64,000 bases of DNA from UBA7672 sp963718145 (lineage in GTDB: Bacteria > Pseudomonadota > Alphaproteobacteria > Caulobacterales > Hyphomonadaceae), in assembly GCA_963718145.1 (NCBI GenBank), contig CAVQYJ010000004.1, positions 62,001 to 126,000 of the forward strand. The letters run 5' to 3'. Below, in pieces: positions 7,372-16,364 of the stretch; within the stretch, counting starts at the first letter, position 1, and every line of letters begins with the position of its first letter. Made by a program: the position numbers and the translations under genes. The notes under the pieces are model-generated. The model was not told the origin of the DNA and ran no database searches. It saw only the letters and a list, made by a program, of their open reading frames with translations.

Positions 7372-9360
7372 ATGACATCTCGGATGCTTGTTGCCGGGCT
7401 CGCGGCCGGCGTGTGCGCCGTGGCTGTGGCGGTCACTGCGGTGGCTGCGCCGTCGGGAAACAAGTTGGCGGGGGCCAAGGTCGACAATTTCATGCTGATC
7501 GACCAGCAGGGGATCGGCCACCAGCTTCATTACTACAGGAGCAATCCGGCGGTGGTGCTCGTGACCATGGCGGCAGGCGACAAGATATCGGCGAAGGCCA
7601 TCGAGGCGGTGGAGAAACTGCGCGGCGGCTATGAGGCGAAGGGTGTGGTGTTCTTCGGGCTCGACAGTTCCGGCAAGGCAGGCAACGCCCCGCTCGGCGC
7701 GTTGGCCAAGTCAAAAAGCCTGGCCGTTCTGGACGACGACCTGCAGCTTGTCGGCCGCTCACTGGGCGTGACATCGACCGCAGAAGTGTTCGTGGTCGAT
7801 ACGAAGACCTGGAAGGTCGCCTATCACGGCCCGGTCGATGATGCGTTCGCACAGAAGAAAGAGAAGGGCGCCACGCTCGCTGCGGCGCTTGACGCCGTGC
7901 TGGCGGGCAAGGCGGCGCCGGTGACGGATGCGGCAGTGAAGGGCACGGCGCTGGACTTCCCGGATCGCAAGCGGGCTGCCGAGTTCAGGAAGATTTCCTA
8001 TTCCAGTGACGTTGCGCCGATCCTCGCCAGCAAGTGCGTGAGCTGCCATGCCGCCGGCGGCGTCGCGCCGTTCGCCATGAACAGCTACGAGGTCGTGAAG
8101 GGCTTTGCACCGATGATCCGCGAGGCGGTGATGGCCAAGCGCATGCCGCCCTTCCATGCCGGCAAGCACGGCCACGAACTGAAGATCGACATGACGCTGT
8201 CGAATGCGCAGACGAAGACACTGATCAACTGGATCGAAGGCGGCGCTCCGCGGGGCGGGGGCGAGGATCCGTTGGCGAAGGTGAACTTCACCGCACCGGA
8301 ATGGCCGTATGGCCAGCCCGACGTGGTCCTGGAGCTGCCGCCGTTCGACGTGCCGGCAAGCGGGATCGTCGCCTACCAGCACCTCGTCGTGAAAAATCCG
8401 ACGAAGGAAGCCAAATTCCTGCAGGCCGTCGCCTACCTGCCGGGCGCCAAGCAGGCGCTGCACCACATTGTCGCCGGCTGGAATCCGGACGGCAAGCAGT
8501 CAATGGGCCAGGGTTGGCAAGTGGATACCGGCGGATGGGGGCCCGGCTCGGAGCCGACCAACTATCCCTCCGACACCGGCAATATGGTGCCGGCCGATGG
8601 CGAGTTCGTCTTCCAGATGCACTACACGCCGAACGGTAAGGCGCAGACCGATCACACCCGGGTCGGCATCTATTACAAGAAGGAGCCGCCGCAGAACATC
8701 CTGCGCCAGCTCGGCATTGCCGACTTCTCGATCGAGATCCCGGCGGGCGAGGGGCTTCACCATGAGCGCGGTTATGTCGAATTCCCGGCCGATGTGATGC
8801 TATACCGCGTGCGTCCGCACGCGCATTCGCGCGGTTACGCCACGCGGCTGACGGTGCGTTATCCGGATGGCCGGGAAGAGATCCTGCACAACCAGCCGAT
8901 CTATGATTTCAACTGGCAGCGTGAGTATGTGTTCAAGGACTGGCTGCCGATCCCCAAGGGATCGATCATGATCGCGGACTACATCTTCGACAATTCGGTG
9001 AACAACAGGTCGAACCCGGATCCGAAGGTGAATGTCGCCTTCGGCGAGCAGACGTTCGAGGAGATGCTGTTCACCTACCTGCACTACAAGATCGTCGGCG
9101 AGGACCTGCAGCATCCCAAGGACGAGGTGCAGGCGGAGATCACGAAGTCGATCGGGTTCAGCGTCCTCGACGACAATATCGACCGCAAGATCCAGCCGGC
9201 CGAGTTGCGCGGGAAACGCTTCGAGAAGCTCAAGGCGAACTTCACGGCGATCGACTCCAACCATGATGGCGGGCTCGACAAGACCGAGTATTTCGCTGCG
9301 ATGGCGCCGCGGGTCAGGGCGGCGGATGCTGCCAAGCCCGCTCCAACCGGAGGCAATTGA
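7372..9360 (+). CDS. Redoxin-cytochrome c-copper monooxygenase-EF-hand secreted protein, third paralogue
   Basis: 662 residues from the ATG at 7372 (GGGGAG ribosome site). Signal peptide 1-26, cysteine-free thioredoxin-like domain (about 36-175), haem motif CVSCH at 222-226, Met-rich RMPPF segment (258-262), then the copper-ligand series H364-H365, H417, H483-x-H485, M565. Two EF-hand-like loops follow (about 600-612 and 628-640), the second canonical (DSNHDGGLDKTE). It is more distant from copies A and B than they are from each other, but shares every domain. One base separates its stop from the secreted protein gene at 9362, so the two are surely co-transcribed. Expected to act in the periplasm; substrate unknown. 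Confidence 0.85.
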   Translation: MTSRMLVAGLAAGVCAVAVAVTAVAAPSGNKLAGAKVDNFMLIDQQGIGHQLHYYRSNPAVVLVTMAAGDKISAKAIEAVEKLRGGYEAKGVVFFGLDSSGKAGNAPLGALAKSKSLAVLDDDLQLVGRSLGVTSTAEVFVVDTKTWKVAYHGPVDDAFAQKKEKGATLAAALDAVLAGKAAPVTDAAVKGTALDFPDRKRAAEFRKISYSSDVAPILASKCVSCHAAGGVAPFAMNSYEVVKGFAPMIREAVMAKRMPPFHAGKHGHELKIDMTLSNAQTKTLINWIEGGAPRGGGEDPLAKVNFTAPEWPYGQPDVVLELPPFDVPASGIVAYQHLVVKNPTKEAKFLQAVAYLPGAKQALHHIVAGWNPDGKQSMGQGWQVDTGGWGPGSEPTNYPSDTGNMVPADGEFVFQMHYTPNGKAQTDHTRVGIYYKKEPPQNILRQLGIADFSIEIPAGEGLHHERGYVEFPADVMLYRVRPHAHSRGYATRLTVRYPDGREEILHNQPIYDFNWQREYVFKDWLPIPKGSIMIADYIFDNSVNNRSNPDPKVNVAFGEQTFEEMLFTYLHYKIVGEDLQHPKDEVQAEITKSIGFSVLDDNIDRKIQPAELRGKRFEKLKANFTAIDSNHDGGLDKTEYFAAMAPRVRAADAAKPAPTGGN

Positions 9361-9361
9361 G

Positions 9362-10459
9362 ATGAAAACGGCTCTGGGCCTCGCGTCTCTGGCTGTGATC
9401 GTTCTGGCGGCGGCTGGGTCGGCGCATGCGCAGGCGACGATTGCGGGATCGAAGAACTATGTCAGCCCGATCCCCTCCTTCCGCGACCTGCCGAAATGGG
9501 ATCCCGCCTACAAGGCGCCGCGCACGCCGGACGGGAAGCCCGACCTGCAGGGCGTGTGGTCGAGCGCGTCGCTTACGACGCTTGAACGAGGCATCAGCTA
9601 TGGCGGCGGGATCAAGACCGACGCGCTGGTCATCCCCGACGAACAGGTCGCGAAGTTCACGGGCGAGTCCTACTATGCGCAGGCCTACAAGGCGCAGGGC
9701 GGACGGTCCGACCTCGCGCAGGGCGCCTTCAAGGACAAGAACTCCAACGCCGGATACAACGCGTTCTGGATCGATCCCGGCGCCGAATACGCCAGGGTCA
9801 ATGGCGAGTGGCGCTCGTCCTGGATCACGTCGACGGCGAATGGCCGCGTGCCCTACTCGGATGCCGGCCGCGCGGCGCGGGCGGCGCGTGTGGCGGAATT
9901 CCGCAAGGCGAAGAACACGGGACCGGAGCCGCGCACGCTCGGCGACCGCTGCCTGATCTCCTACACCAGCCAGGCCGGCCCGCCGATGGTCAACGGCATG
10001 TACAACAACCACTACCAGATCGTGCAGACGCCCACGAACGTCATGATCGACACCGAGATGAACCATGACGCCCGCATCATCACGATCGGCGGCAAGCCGC
10101 GGCCGGATGCGATCAAGCAATGGTTCGGGGATTCAGTGGCGCACTGGGACGGCGAAACGCTGGTGGTCGAGACCCGCAACGTCCATCCCATCCAGTCCGT
10201 TGGCGGCTACATTCCTCTGTCGCCGAAGGGCAAGGTGACAGAGAAGTTCAGGCGCGTCTCCGACCTTGAGCTGCTTTACCAGTTCACGGTGGACGATCCG
10301 GTTTTCTACTCGCAGGCGTGGACAGGTGAGATGCCGCTGCGCCGCTCGAAGGAGCACCTCTACGAATACGCCTGTCACGAGGGCAATTATGCGTTGCCCG
10401 GCATCCTGCGGGGCGACGCGATCGGGATGGACACGGCCATCGAGAAGGACGGCGAGTAG
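9362..10459 (+). CDS. Secreted protein of unknown function (family with YEYACHEGNY motif), paralogue 1
   Basis: 365 residues with a clear signal peptide ending in AHAQ (about residue 23). The mature part begins with a PDGKPDLQGVW segment and carries conserved NNHYQI, MNHDARII, FGDSVAHWDGETLVVET and YEYACHEGNYALPGIL stretches, all shared with the gene at 12463-13659. I know of similar exported proteins of unknown function in several proteobacteria and Acidobacteria, but no reaction. It starts one base after the stop of the copper monooxygenase-like gene, so it may be a partner or act on the same substrate. This is inference from gene order only. Confidence 0.75.
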   Translation: MKTALGLASLAVIVLAAAGSAHAQATIAGSKNYVSPIPSFRDLPKWDPAYKAPRTPDGKPDLQGVWSSASLTTLERGISYGGGIKTDALVIPDEQVAKFTGESYYAQAYKAQGGRSDLAQGAFKDKNSNAGYNAFWIDPGAEYARVNGEWRSSWITSTANGRVPYSDAGRAARAARVAEFRKAKNTGPEPRTLGDRCLISYTSQAGPPMVNGMYNNHYQIVQTPTNVMIDTEMNHDARIITIGGKPRPDAIKQWFGDSVAHWDGETLVVETRNVHPIQSVGGYIPLSPKGKVTEKFRRVSDLELLYQFTVDDPVFYSQAWTGEMPLRRSKEHLYEYACHEGNYALPGILRGDAIGMDTAIEKDGE

Positions 10460-10534
10460 ACGCGACGGCGCCGCCCTGCCGCTTCGCGATGCCCAGCGGG
10501 CGCGGTGCATGGGCGACGCAGCCGCGCAGGCTTG

Positions 10535-11334
10535 CTACCTGCCCTTGAATACGGGCGCGCGTTTCTCGACGAAGGCCTTGGACGCTTCGGCGTGGTCGGC
10601 CGTTTGCGCAGCGCGGGAATGGTTCATCGCTTCGGTGTCGAAGGAGAGGACAAGGTCGCCGCGCTCGGCGGTGTTCACGTTCTTCTTGATGAGGCCGAGC
10701 GTAATGCGGGGACCGTTGGCAAAACGTCTGGCCAAGGGTCATCGCTTCGTCCTGCAACTCCTTGGGATCTACAGCGCGGTTGACGACGCCGAGCCGCTCG
10801 GCCTCCTCGGCGAGGATCACGTCGGAAAGCAGGTAGAGTTCCTTCGCCTTCGCGGCGCCGACAAGCTGCGTGAGGAAATACGTGCCGCCGAAGTCTCCGG
10901 AGAGGCCGACTTTCGCGAACGCCGTCGTGATCTTCGCTCCGCGGGCGGCGATGCGGAAGTCGCAGGCGAGCGCGATGGAAAGGCCGGCGCCGGCTGCTGC
11001 GCCGGGGATGGCGGCAATGGTGATCTTCGGCATGTCGTGCAGCCAGCGCGACACTTCCATGCGCCGGCGCAGGTCGTAGGAGGCTTCTTCCGGCGTGCGG
11101 CCATGGTTCGCGCCGCCTTCGCTTTCTGGCGAAGCCTTTGACGTCGCCGCCCGCGCAGAACGCGCCGCCGGCCCCGGTGATGATTACCGCGCCTATGGAG
11201 GGATCCTGCGCCAGGCGCGGCAGGGCTTCGAGCAGGCCGTCGAGCATGGCGGTCGAGAGCGCATTCTTCGCCTCGGGCCGGTTCATGGTGAGGATGGCGA
11301 CGCCGTCCTGTTTCGTTTCGATGAGGTCGGCCAT
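10535..11334 (-). pseudogene. Enoyl-CoA hydratase/isomerase, interrupted by two frameshifts
   Basis: The start MADLIETKQDGVAI at 11334 follows AGGGAGAA. The crotonase signature is intact in pieces: the oxyanion-hole segment GAGGAFCAGGDVKGFA, then in the next frame IPGAAAGAGLSIALACDFRI, then in the third frame RRFANGPRITLGLIKKNVN to the stop at 10535. Removing one base near 11121 and one near 10731 restores a continuous protein of about 265 residues. Both changes are +1 insertions. If they are sequencing errors, the gene is functional and would act in fatty-acid or aromatic-acid beta-oxidation. If real, it is a pseudogene. Confidence 0.75.
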
Positions 11335-11513
11335 GTGTTTTCTCCCTGAACTCTTTGTACGAGGGATAGGACCGGGCCGTATCGCGCGCAAGCACGCCGC
11401 AGTTGAGGGGGCAATCCGTGGTGATCGGCCCTCGCGGGATTCAAGGCATTGCATGTGACGTGTTCCTCGTCTGCGCCGACTGACGCCGTCTTGCCACGCG
11501 GCCTATTCCGCGC

Positions 11514-12282
11514 ATGGTTGGCCACATGATCGTCACCTCCGCCGAGCTTCTTGCCGAACAACTCCAGAAGGCCTCGCGCATCGTCGTATTCACAGGCGCG
11601 GGGATTTCGACCGAAGTCCGGCATTCCGGATTTCCGTTCGCCGGGCGGCGTGTGGTCGAAGATGAAGCCGATCTACTTCCAGGAGTTCGTGGGAAGCGAG
11701 GCCCGGCGCAGGGAAGCATGGACCCGGGTGTTCTCCGGCGCCGCCGGCTGGGTCGGCAAGCAGCCGAACGCCGGGCACCACGCGGTGGCGCGGCTGGTGG
11801 CGAGCGGCCGGGCGACATCGGTGATCACGCAGAACGTCGACAATCTCCACCAGGCGTCGGGCGTGCCCGACGATCGCGTGATCGAGCTGCACGGCAATGC
11901 CAGCTATGCGACTTGCCTCTCCTGCGGCCTGCGCCACGAACTGGAGGAGCTGCGCTCTGTGTTTGTCGTCCAGGGTGAAATCCCGGTGTGCCGCGATTGC
12001 GGCGAGTTGGTGAAGACGGCGACGATCTCGTTCGGCCAGCAGATGCCGGAAGGGCCGATGGTGCGTGCGGAGGAGGAGACAGCAGGCTGCGATCTCTTCC
12101 TGGTGCTGGGGTCGTCTCTGGTGGTGACGCCTGCGGCTCTCTTTCCCGTGAAGGCGAAACGCAACGGGGCACGGCTGGTCATTCTGAACCGGGAGGAGAC
12201 GCCGCTGGACGAGATCGCCGACCTCGTCCTGAATGACGAGATCGGGCCAACCCTGACGGCCGCGATGCGCGACCTGAATTAG
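11514..12282 (+). pseudogene. Sir2-family NAD-dependent protein deacylase, interrupted by one frameshift
   Basis: The first frame gives VVFTGAGISTE (NAD-binding signature). After one extra base near 11616 the reading continues SGIPDFRSPGGVW in another frame, so the join is seamless once the base is removed. Further motifs are TQNVDNLHQASG, the catalytic IELHG histidine, a four-cysteine zinc site (CLSCG ... CRDCG), and LVLGSSLVV near the end. Length after correction is about 255 residues, normal for bacterial sirtuins. The exact ATG (11514 or 11526) is unsure because no good ribosome site is visible. The 180 bases to the divergent hydratase gene would hold both promoters. Confidence 0.75.
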
Positions 12283-12462
12283 GCCGGCGAAGTTTATTCG
12301 CGGCGATCGCTGTCCCGCACTCCAGGCAAAAACTCCGTTTCAAGGGGCGCCTGCGACGCTCGGACGCTTCCCAATGGCAGATATTGCCCGACGGAGTTGA
12401 GCAGCGTACGCGTTATTCGAACGCCGCACCGCAGCGGCGACAACGCTTTCCGGAGGCCCCCT

Positions 12463-13659
12463 GTGAGACTTGCCCTTATTCTTGCCCTTGGAACCGCGCT
12501 GTCGGTCGGCGCTGTCGCGGTTGCGCAGCAGACGACACAGGCCCCGCTGGGTGGAAACCGGCCGGTGAAGGCCGCCGCGGCCGCCCCGAAATATGATCCC
12601 ACCAAGCCCTATCCGGCTTACACGGCGCCGCGCCTCAAGATCGGCCAGCCGGACCTGCAGGGCGTGTGGAGCAACGCCTCCCTAACCACCCAGTCGCGCC
12701 CCGCGTCGGCGAAAGACAGGGCGGCCTTCACTGAAGAAGAAGTCAGGAAGCTCGAGGCTGCGGTGATCGAGGAAGTCGAGGAAGGCAACAAGCGCACCGA
12801 CCCGAATTCGGGCGCCGACTTCAAGCAACCTTCGAACGTGCGGCCTGAGTTTGCTGCGGCCGGCGGCGCGGTCGGCGGCTACAACCGCGGCTGGCTCGAC
12901 CCCGGCAACCACGTGATGCGCGTCAATGGCGAGCCGCGCACCTCGCTCTACACCACGCCCACCGGCTCGCCTCCGCCGCGCAAGGCCAACGCCACCCCGG
13001 CCGCCGCGCCCGCGCCATCCGCTGCGGTGGCGCTGCTCGGCGCCAGCCCGATCGCGCGCGGCGGCGCGTTCGACAACATGGAATCGCGCGGCGCCGGCGA
13101 GCGCTGCATCGTCTCGTTCGGCCGCAATGGCGGGCCGCCGATGTTCGCCAACGGGTTCTACAACAACAACTACCAGATCTCGCAGTCGCCGCAGGCGATC
13201 GTGATCCAGGTCGAGATGAACCACGACGCACGGATCATCCGGCTCAACTCAAAGCACCGCACCGACGATGTGCGCCCCTATTTCGGCGACTCGATCGGCT
13301 GGTTCGAAGGCGACACGCTGGTTGTCGAGACGACCAACATTCCGCAGAGCCAGCAGTTCATGGGCTCGTGGAAGGACCTGAAAGTCACCGAGCGCTTCAA
13401 GCGCGTGGCGGAAGACCGGCTGCTCTACCAGTTCACCATCGACGACCGGACGCTGTGGGATGCGCCGTGGGGCGGGGAATACGAATTCCACCCGCTGGAA
13501 GTGCAGCGTCTCTACGAATACGCCTGCCACGAAGGCAACTACGCGCTGCACGGCATCATGTCCGGCGCGCGCGTCCAGGAAGCCAAGGCGGAGGCGAAGG
13601 CTGCTGAGGCTGCGAAGGCAGGCGCCAAACCGGCAGCCAAGCCGAAGGGCGGGCAGTAG
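12463..13659 (+). CDS. Secreted protein of unknown function (family with YEYACHEGNY motif), paralogue 2
   Basis: 398 residues, starting at GTG 12463, which has a CGGAGG ribosome site 6 bases upstream and begins a signal peptide (about 1-22). Shares with the gene at 9362-10459 the PDLQGVWSNASLTT start, NNNYQISQSP, MNHDARII, FGDSIGWFEGDTLVVETTN and YEYACHEGNYAL blocks. It has an extra low-complexity Ala/Pro insert in the middle and an Ala/Lys-rich C-terminal tail. The reaction is unknown. That two copies occur near copper monooxygenase-like genes hints at a shared pathway, but nothing in the sequence proves it. It converges on the short-chain dehydrogenase at 13683. Confidence 0.72.
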   Translation: MRLALILALGTALSVGAVAVAQQTTQAPLGGNRPVKAAAAAPKYDPTKPYPAYTAPRLKIGQPDLQGVWSNASLTTQSRPASAKDRAAFTEEEVRKLEAAVIEEVEEGNKRTDPNSGADFKQPSNVRPEFAAAGGAVGGYNRGWLDPGNHVMRVNGEPRTSLYTTPTGSPPPRKANATPAAAPAPSAAVALLGASPIARGGAFDNMESRGAGERCIVSFGRNGGPPMFANGFYNNNYQISQSPQAIVIQVEMNHDARIIRLNSKHRTDDVRPYFGDSIGWFEGDTLVVETTNIPQSQQFMGSWKDLKVTERFKRVAEDRLLYQFTIDDRTLWDAPWGGEYEFHPLEVQRLYEYACHEGNYALHGIMSGARVQEAKAEAKAAEAAKAGAKPAAKPKGGQ

Positions 13660-13682
13660 CGCCGGGCTGAATCAGCGCGCGG

Positions 13683-14372
13683 CTACCAGGCCAGCTCCTT
13701 GCCGTTCCAGGCGAGGAAGCGCCCCGTCGAGGAGACGTCGAGCTTGTCGATCAGCTTGAGAAGCTGGGCTGCCGAGTCTGCGGGGGAGAGCGTGGCGCCG
13801 TCGCCGCCCATTTCGGTCTTCACCCAGCCGGGGTGGACGATCAGCACGGGAATGCCCTGCGGCTTTAGCTCGGTGGCGAGGCCGCGCATCAGGCGGTTCA
13901 CTGCCGCCTTGGAGACGCGATAGGCGAGCGAATCCGGCGAGGCGCTCTGCATCGAGCCCATCTGGCTCGACAGCGTGATGATCTTGCCCTTCGCGGCCTT
14001 CACGTTCGGCAGGAAGGCGTTGGCGATGCGCAGGGGCGAGATTGCATTGACGTTGATCGTCTCTGCGAGGCCGTCATAGTCCATGTCGGTCGCGGTCTGG
14101 CGGTCGGGGCCCATGACGCCGGCATTGTTGACCAGCACGTCGATGGGCTCCGCTTCCAGCCGGCGGCGCGCCTTGGCGATGTCGGCGGGGTCGGCCACGT
14201 CCATCTCGATCACCTCGACCCATTTGCGCTGGGTCTCTGCGAAGGCGTCGAGTTCGGCGCGGTCGGATGTGCGGCGGATGGCGGCGAAGACCTTGTCGCG
14301 GCGGCCGACATAGGCCTTCACCAGCGCAAGGCCGATGCCGCGATTGGCGCCAGTGATCAGTGCGACGGCCAT
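13683..14372 (-). CDS. Short-chain dehydrogenase/reductase
   Basis: 229 residues, the usual size for classical SDR enzymes. The cofactor motif TGANRGIG is at 7-14, NNAG follows strand 4, and the catalytic Ser ... Tyr-x-x-x-Lys set is present (LSSQMGS ... AYRVSKAA). An HPGWVKTEMGG loop follows. An Arg soon after the glycine motif suggests NADP, but this is a weak guide. Cytosolic; substrate not predictable. Next to the 3-hydroxyacyl-CoA dehydrogenase, same strand, 46 bases downstream. Confidence 0.85.
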   Translation of the reverse strand: MAVALITGANRGIGLALVKAYVGRRDKVFAAIRRTSDRAELDAFAETQRKWVEVIEMDVADPADIAKARRRLEAEPIDVLVNNAGVMGPDRQTATDMDYDGLAETINVNAISPLRIANAFLPNVKAAKGKIITLSSQMGSMQSASPDSLAYRVSKAAVNRLMRGLATELKPQGIPVLIVHPGWVKTEMGGDGATLSPADSAAQLLKLIDKLDVSSTGRFLAWNGKELAW

Positions 14373-14418
14373 TCAGTCACGACCGGCGAGCCGGCTCCCA
14401 GGTTGTCGGCTCAAGAGA

Positions 14419-15297
14419 TCAGCGCGTCGGGACCGGCTTCTCGCCGCGATAGTCGTAGAAGCCCCGTCCCACTTTCTTGCCGACCCATCCCGCTTCCACG
14501 TATTTCACCAGCAGCGGGCAGGGACGGTATTTGGTGTCGGCAAGGCCGTCGTGCAGGACCTGCATGATCGACAGGCAGGTGTCGAGGCCGATGAAGTCGG
14601 CGAGTTCCAGCGGGCCCATCGGATGGTTGGCGCCCAGCTTCATCGCGGTATCGATCGACTCGACCGTTCCGACGCCTTCATAGAGCGTGTAGACCGCCTC
14701 GTTGATCATCGGCATCAGCACGCGGTTGACGATGAAGGCCGGGAAGTCTTCCGCGTTGGTGACATGCTTGCCGAGCCGCTCCACGATGTGGATTGCCGCG
14801 TCATAGGTTTCCTGGTCGGTGGCGAGTCCCCGGATCACTTCGACGAGCTGCATCAGCGGCACGGGGTTCATGAAGTGCAGGCCGATGAAGCGCTCGGGCC
14901 GGTCGGTCGAGGTGCCGAGGCGCGTGATCGAAATCGACGAGGTGTTGGTCGCCAGCATGGCGTCCTTCGGCAGCTTCGGGCACAGCTCGTCGAAGATGGC
15001 GCGCTTGACGTTTTCCTTCTCGGTCGCCGCCTCGATGGCGAATTCGACATTGGCGAATTCGGCGAGCGACTTCGCAGGCTTGATCCGCTTCACGGCGGCG
15101 TCGCGCTGTTCCTTGGTGATCATCTGGCGATGGACCTGGCGGTCCAGGTTCTTCTGGATCGTCTTGATGCCGGCATCGAGCCTGTCGATCGAGACATCAT
15201 TGAGCAGGACGTCGAACCCCGCCAGCGCGCATACATGCGCGATGCCGTTACCCATCTGTCCGGCGCCGATAACGCCGATGGTGCGAATGCCGCTCAT
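14419..15297 (-). CDS. 3-hydroxybutyryl-CoA dehydrogenase (3-hydroxyacyl-CoA dehydrogenase family)
   Basis: 292 residues starting at MSGIRTIGVIGAGQMG (15297); sequence further upstream in this frame is not coding-like. The Rossmann GAGQMGNGIA motif is at about 11-20. The catalytic region GLHFMNPVPLMQLVEVI and the C-terminal half with MGPLELADFIGLD and KVGRGFYDY are typical of FadB/Hbd-like enzymes. It oxidises 3-hydroxyacyl-CoA with NAD, the step after enoyl-CoA hydratase, whose gene lies at 10535-11334. The 306 bases up to 15603 hold no gene; a TATAGAAT-like stretch near 15530 could be a promoter for the next plus-strand gene. Confidence 0.9.
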   Translation of the reverse strand: MSGIRTIGVIGAGQMGNGIAHVCALAGFDVLLNDVSIDRLDAGIKTIQKNLDRQVHRQMITKEQRDAAVKRIKPAKSLAEFANVEFAIEAATEKENVKRAIFDELCPKLPKDAMLATNTSSISITRLGTSTDRPERFIGLHFMNPVPLMQLVEVIRGLATDQETYDAAIHIVERLGKHVTNAEDFPAFIVNRVLMPMINEAVYTLYEGVGTVESIDTAMKLGANHPMGPLELADFIGLDTCLSIMQVLHDGLADTKYRPCPLLVKYVEAGWVGKKVGRGFYDYRGEKPVPTR

Positions 15298-15603
15298 GCC
15301 GTGCCGAAGCCTGTCCTGTGAACGTTTGCGCCGGAACGCTAGCACGCGGCCCCGAAGCCGCGAGTCCGTAGTGTTCGCACATGCACAACAGAACGTGAAG
15401 AAGGCCTCTGGTGTGATGTTTTGGGCGCCATCCGGCAGCGCCTCACGCGGCCGTGACGGCACAAAGGCCAGCTCCCCGTACTCCTGCCGCTTTTTCCCCC
15501 TTCGATCAAGGCCTCGCCCCGGATATAGAATGCGCGCAACAGGGGGCCGGGTGCGTCTGGATACGGGCGCTCGCGGTCCATGGATTTCGGGAGATCACCC
15601 AAG

Positions 15604-16251
15604 ATGAAATGGCTTCTTGCAATTGCTCTGGCGTCTTGCGCTGCGACGCCGGCCTTCGCCCAGGACGTCAAGACCGACCTGCCGGACCGGCCGATGAAGC
15701 AGATCAAGGAATTCGACCAGGCGCCGATTCTCGAAGGGATGAAGGCGACCGGGCAGAGCGGCATCTGCACCGCAACCTATGTCGTCGGCGCCGACGGCAA
15801 GGCCCAGAACGTCACCGCCGACTGTCCTTCGGCCGACTTCGTTCCCTACGTGGTGCGCGCAGTTGAAGGCGCCGAGTGGGAGGCCGAGGTCGTGGGCGGA
15901 TACTTCTTCAAATCCCGCCCGCGCCGGCAGTCGTTCAAGTTCGGCACGGTCACCGTCGCCGCGGTCGATCCGCGCGGCGAGAAGCCGCCCGTGATGATGC
16001 GCGCCGTGAAGGAAGCCGACCTCATGCGCGTGATCGCCAAGCTCAAGCCCGAGGACAAGTGCGACCTCAAATTCACGGTCGGCGCCGACGGCGTTCCTAA
16101 GGACATCGTGCCGAACTGCACGATCGAGGCCGCTGACCCGCTGGTGATCGAGGCGGTGAAGAACATGAAATACACCCCCGCCGAAAAAGGCGGCGCCCCC
16201 ACCGACTGGCCCGGCATCTCAATGCCGATCTCGATCGCGAAGAAGAATTAG
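15604..16251 (+). CDS. Secreted protein with two TonB-C-like repeats
   Basis: 215 residues; ATG at 15604 with a GGGAG ribosome site and a signal peptide to about residue 20 (AFAQ). The mature protein has two similar units: GICTATYVVGADGKAQNVTADC and CDLKFTVGADGVPKDIVPNC with their flanks. They resemble the C-terminal domain of TonB energy transducers (strand, G-x-D-G turn, V-x-x-A...L). Each unit has a cysteine pair that could form a disulfide. There is no membrane anchor or proline-rich linker as in true TonB, so it is probably a free periplasmic protein. Function unknown. A clear terminator follows at 16277. Confidence 0.65.
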   Translation: MKWLLAIALASCAATPAFAQDVKTDLPDRPMKQIKEFDQAPILEGMKATGQSGICTATYVVGADGKAQNVTADCPSADFVPYVVRAVEGAEWEAEVVGGYFFKSRPRRQSFKFGTVTVAAVDPRGEKPPVMMRAVKEADLMRVIAKLKPEDKCDLKFTVGADGVPKDIVPNCTIEAADPLVIEAVKNMKYTPAEKGGAPTDWPGISMPISIAKKN

Positions 16252-16276
16252 GCAGACCTTTTGTAGGACATGGATC

Positions 16277-16313
16277 AAACCCGCTTCGGCTTGCCCGGAG
16301 CGGGTTTTGTTTT
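16277..16313 (+). terminator. Rho-independent terminator
   Basis: Nine-base arms AAACCCGCT (16277-16285) and AGCGGGTTT (16299-16307), followed by TGTTTTG. It lies 25 bases after the stop of the TonB-C-like gene and before the HNH nuclease gene. Confidence 0.75.
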
Positions 16314-16364
16314 GCTTGGCGCCTCGGTTGGATTGCGCGCACAATGTGCGGCGGAGGGTTGGGC

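Noticed and set aside
7173..7634. Plus-strand frame in the space before the third copper oxidase
   Set aside because: Runs into that gene out of frame, has no ribosome site and poor codon bias.
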